DNA of 6,985 nt from an uncultured Synechococcus sp. (GTDB lineage: Bacteria > Cyanobacteriota > Cyanobacteriia > PCC-6307 > Cyanobiaceae): contig CALJTZ010000226.1 in NCBI GenBank assembly GCA_937975655.1, positions 1-6,985 on the forward strand, in the 5' to 3' direction. Below the pieces are notes generated by a model that saw only the letters and a program-made list of their open reading frames with translations, was not told the origin of the DNA and made no database searches. Made by a program: the position numbers and the translations under genes. Shown piece after piece: positions 6,214 to 6,985 of the stretch (the first letter of the stretch is position 1; the number at the start of each line of letters is the position of its first letter).

Positions 6214-6312
6214 TCTGAGCAGCGACGGACAACGGCAGCCCTGCGCAGCGTTGCCAGGGATACGGCTCATCCTGCCCTACGCCCCATCCCCGATTGGTTC
6301 GGCGCAGACTTT
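6214..6312. other. Divergent intergenic region with a dyad
   Basis: About 99 bp lie between the aminotransferase start (leftward) and the VOC gene start (rightward), so promoters for both should be here. By eye I find no convincing -35/-10 pair in either direction. It contains a dyad, CAACG at 6230-6234 and CGTTG at 6249-6253, with the palindrome CTGCGCAG at 6241-6248 between its arms. If the aminotransferase began at 6270, part of this region would be coding. Confidence 0.35.
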
Positions 6313-6750
6313 TTGCCATCTGCCGTGGCTGCCTTGGTTGCCTCCTCCGTTCCGGGCTGCTCGATCGTGCTGGCGGCCGACGACCCTGCGGGACTGGCGG
6401 CCTTCTACGGCTCCCTGTTGCAGCAGCTGCCCACAGCCGGTCTGTCGGCCAGCCATTGGCGCCTGGCCCTGCCGGCCGGTGGCCAGTTGCAGATCTATGG
6501 CCCCTCCCGCTCCCGCCCTCGGCCCCGCCAGGAGGGGCGCCTGGCCCTTTGCCTGCAGCGGCCCGGCGATGGCGAGGCCCTGCACGGCTGGATCCTGCAG
6601 GCCCAGGCCCTGGGTGCTCAGGTCTTGGATGGGCCGCGGCAGGAGCCCTTCGGCTGGGAGGCCTGGCTGGCGGATCCGGAGGGCAACCGGCTGCTGCTGC
6701 TAGTGCCTGCGCCTGCGGAACCGATTCGGGCGGCAGGGGAGGGCCCATAG
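6313..6750 (+). CDS. VOC (glyoxalase/bleomycin-resistance-like) family protein, single domain
   Basis: This 145-aa protein contains one vicinal-oxygen-chelate fold. The first half-motif is GCSIVLAADDPAGLAAFYGS (15-34), a beta strand followed by the ADD-P-LA-FY helix seen in the family. It continues with SHWRLALPAGGQLQIYGPS (47-65), RLALCLQ (76-82) and the closing motif WEAWLADPEGNRLLLLVP (115-132). In metal-binding members the last strand usually carries a glutamate (DPdGNxxEL); here the position is leucine (near 128), so metal binding of the classic type is doubtful. Substrate and reaction are unknown. The frame opens at a TTG at 6313; a GTG at 6325 is an equally possible start, and no ribosome site distinguishes them, so the first 4-14 residues are uncertain. 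The uracil-DNA glycosylase gene follows 31 bp after the stop and may be co-transcribed. Confidence 0.8.
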   Translation: MPSAVAALVASSVPGCSIVLAADDPAGLAAFYGSLLQQLPTAGLSASHWRLALPAGGQLQIYGPSRSRPRPRQEGRLALCLQRPGDGEALHGWILQAQALGAQVLDGPRQEPFGWEAWLADPEGNRLLLLVPAPAEPIRAAGEGP

Positions 6751-6781
6751 GATCGCGGCCCTGTCGTCCCCTGGCTCTGGC

Positions 6782-6985
6782 ATGTCTGAGCTGTTGTCGG
6801 CGCCGCTGTTCGCCCAGGCCCCAGGGGTGGCACCGCTGGATCGCGATCCGGCGCTGGCCCAGTTGGCCAGCGATTGCCAGGCCTGCCGCCGCTGTTCCCT
6901 GGGGGCCAGTCGCCTCAATGTGGTGGTGAGCCGCGGCAACCCCCAGGCCCGGCTGATGGTGATCGGTGAGGGTCCGGGAGCCCAG
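6782..6985 (+). CDS. Uracil-DNA glycosylase, family 4/5 iron-sulfur type (partial, C-terminus off right edge)
   Basis: Only the first 68 residues are present. They suffice for the family: CQACRRCSL at 32-40 supplies the N-terminal cysteine pair of the 4Fe-4S cluster (Cys35 and Cys38 fit the family form CxxCxL best), then VVVSRGNPQARLMVIGEGPGAQ (47-68), where GEGPGAQ is the first active-site motif, usually GEAPGxxED. The enzyme would remove uracil from DNA as the first step of base-excision repair. The extra Cys32 makes a CxxCxxC run, so which pair binds the cluster is not certain. The ATG at 6782 lies 31 bp after the VOC gene, with no Shine-Dalgarno sequence. The catalytic C-terminal part and remaining cluster cysteines lie outside the window, so intactness cannot be judged. 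Confidence 0.88.
   Translation, partial: MSELLSAPLFAQAPGVAPLDRDPALAQLASDCQACRRCSLGASRLNVVVSRGNPQARLMVIGEGPGAQ

Noticed and set aside
6251..6283. Promoter for the VOC gene (TTGCCA ... TACGCC)
   Set aside because: Spacing is about 21 bp and the -10 match is poor; not supportable by eye.

Overview
The window looks like a high-GC picocyanobacterial chromosome segment of the Cyanobium / Synechococcus subcluster 5 kind. The evidence is the gene families (a type III-like alternative sigma factor, an aspartate aminotransferase beginning LSARAEALQPSLTL, and a phnD/phnC/two-domain phnE set), the strong GC and CTG-leucine codon bias, and the absence of the HIP1 octamer GCGATCGC that is abundant in many other cyanobacteria. 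The assignment rests on recognition of sequences, not on a search. Coding density is very high: there is no gene-free stretch longer than about 100 bp, and no tRNA, rRNA, insertion sequence or CRISPR array was seen.

Layout, left to right. Positions 1-539 (minus) hold the N-terminal part of a sigma-70 family group 3 factor that runs off the left edge. After an 82-bp gap comes a long minus-strand cluster, read from right to left: aspartate aminotransferase (6213-5035), a 43-bp gap, the phosphonate/phosphite/phosphate-type binding protein phnD (4991-4038), a 72-bp gap carrying a 12-bp-stem hairpin, a 77-aa three-helix membrane protein (3965-3732), a 28-aa one-helix peptide overlapping it by ATGA (3735-3649), the ATPase phnC (3639-2857), the permease phnE overlapping phnC by ATGA (2860-1316), and a cytoplasmic SGNH/GDSL hydrolase 16 bp further on (1299-622). 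On the plus strand, divergent from the aminotransferase, lie a single-domain VOC/glyoxalase-like protein (6313-6750) and the start of a family 4/5 iron-sulfur uracil-DNA glycosylase (6782 to the right edge).

Functional reading. The core is a complete ABC importer: a secreted PhnD, PhnC with all nucleotide-binding motifs, and a PhnE that is two permease domains fused in one chain. No C-P lyase, phosphonatase or phosphite dehydrogenase gene is present here, so the imported compound cannot be deduced; phosphite, phosphonate or inorganic phosphate are all open. The least explained parts are the two tiny membrane ORFs set between phnD and phnC, the hairpin just after phnD, and the hydrolase tightly attached to the end of the cluster. 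These are the most useful leads. I did not find a convincing wholly new system in the window.
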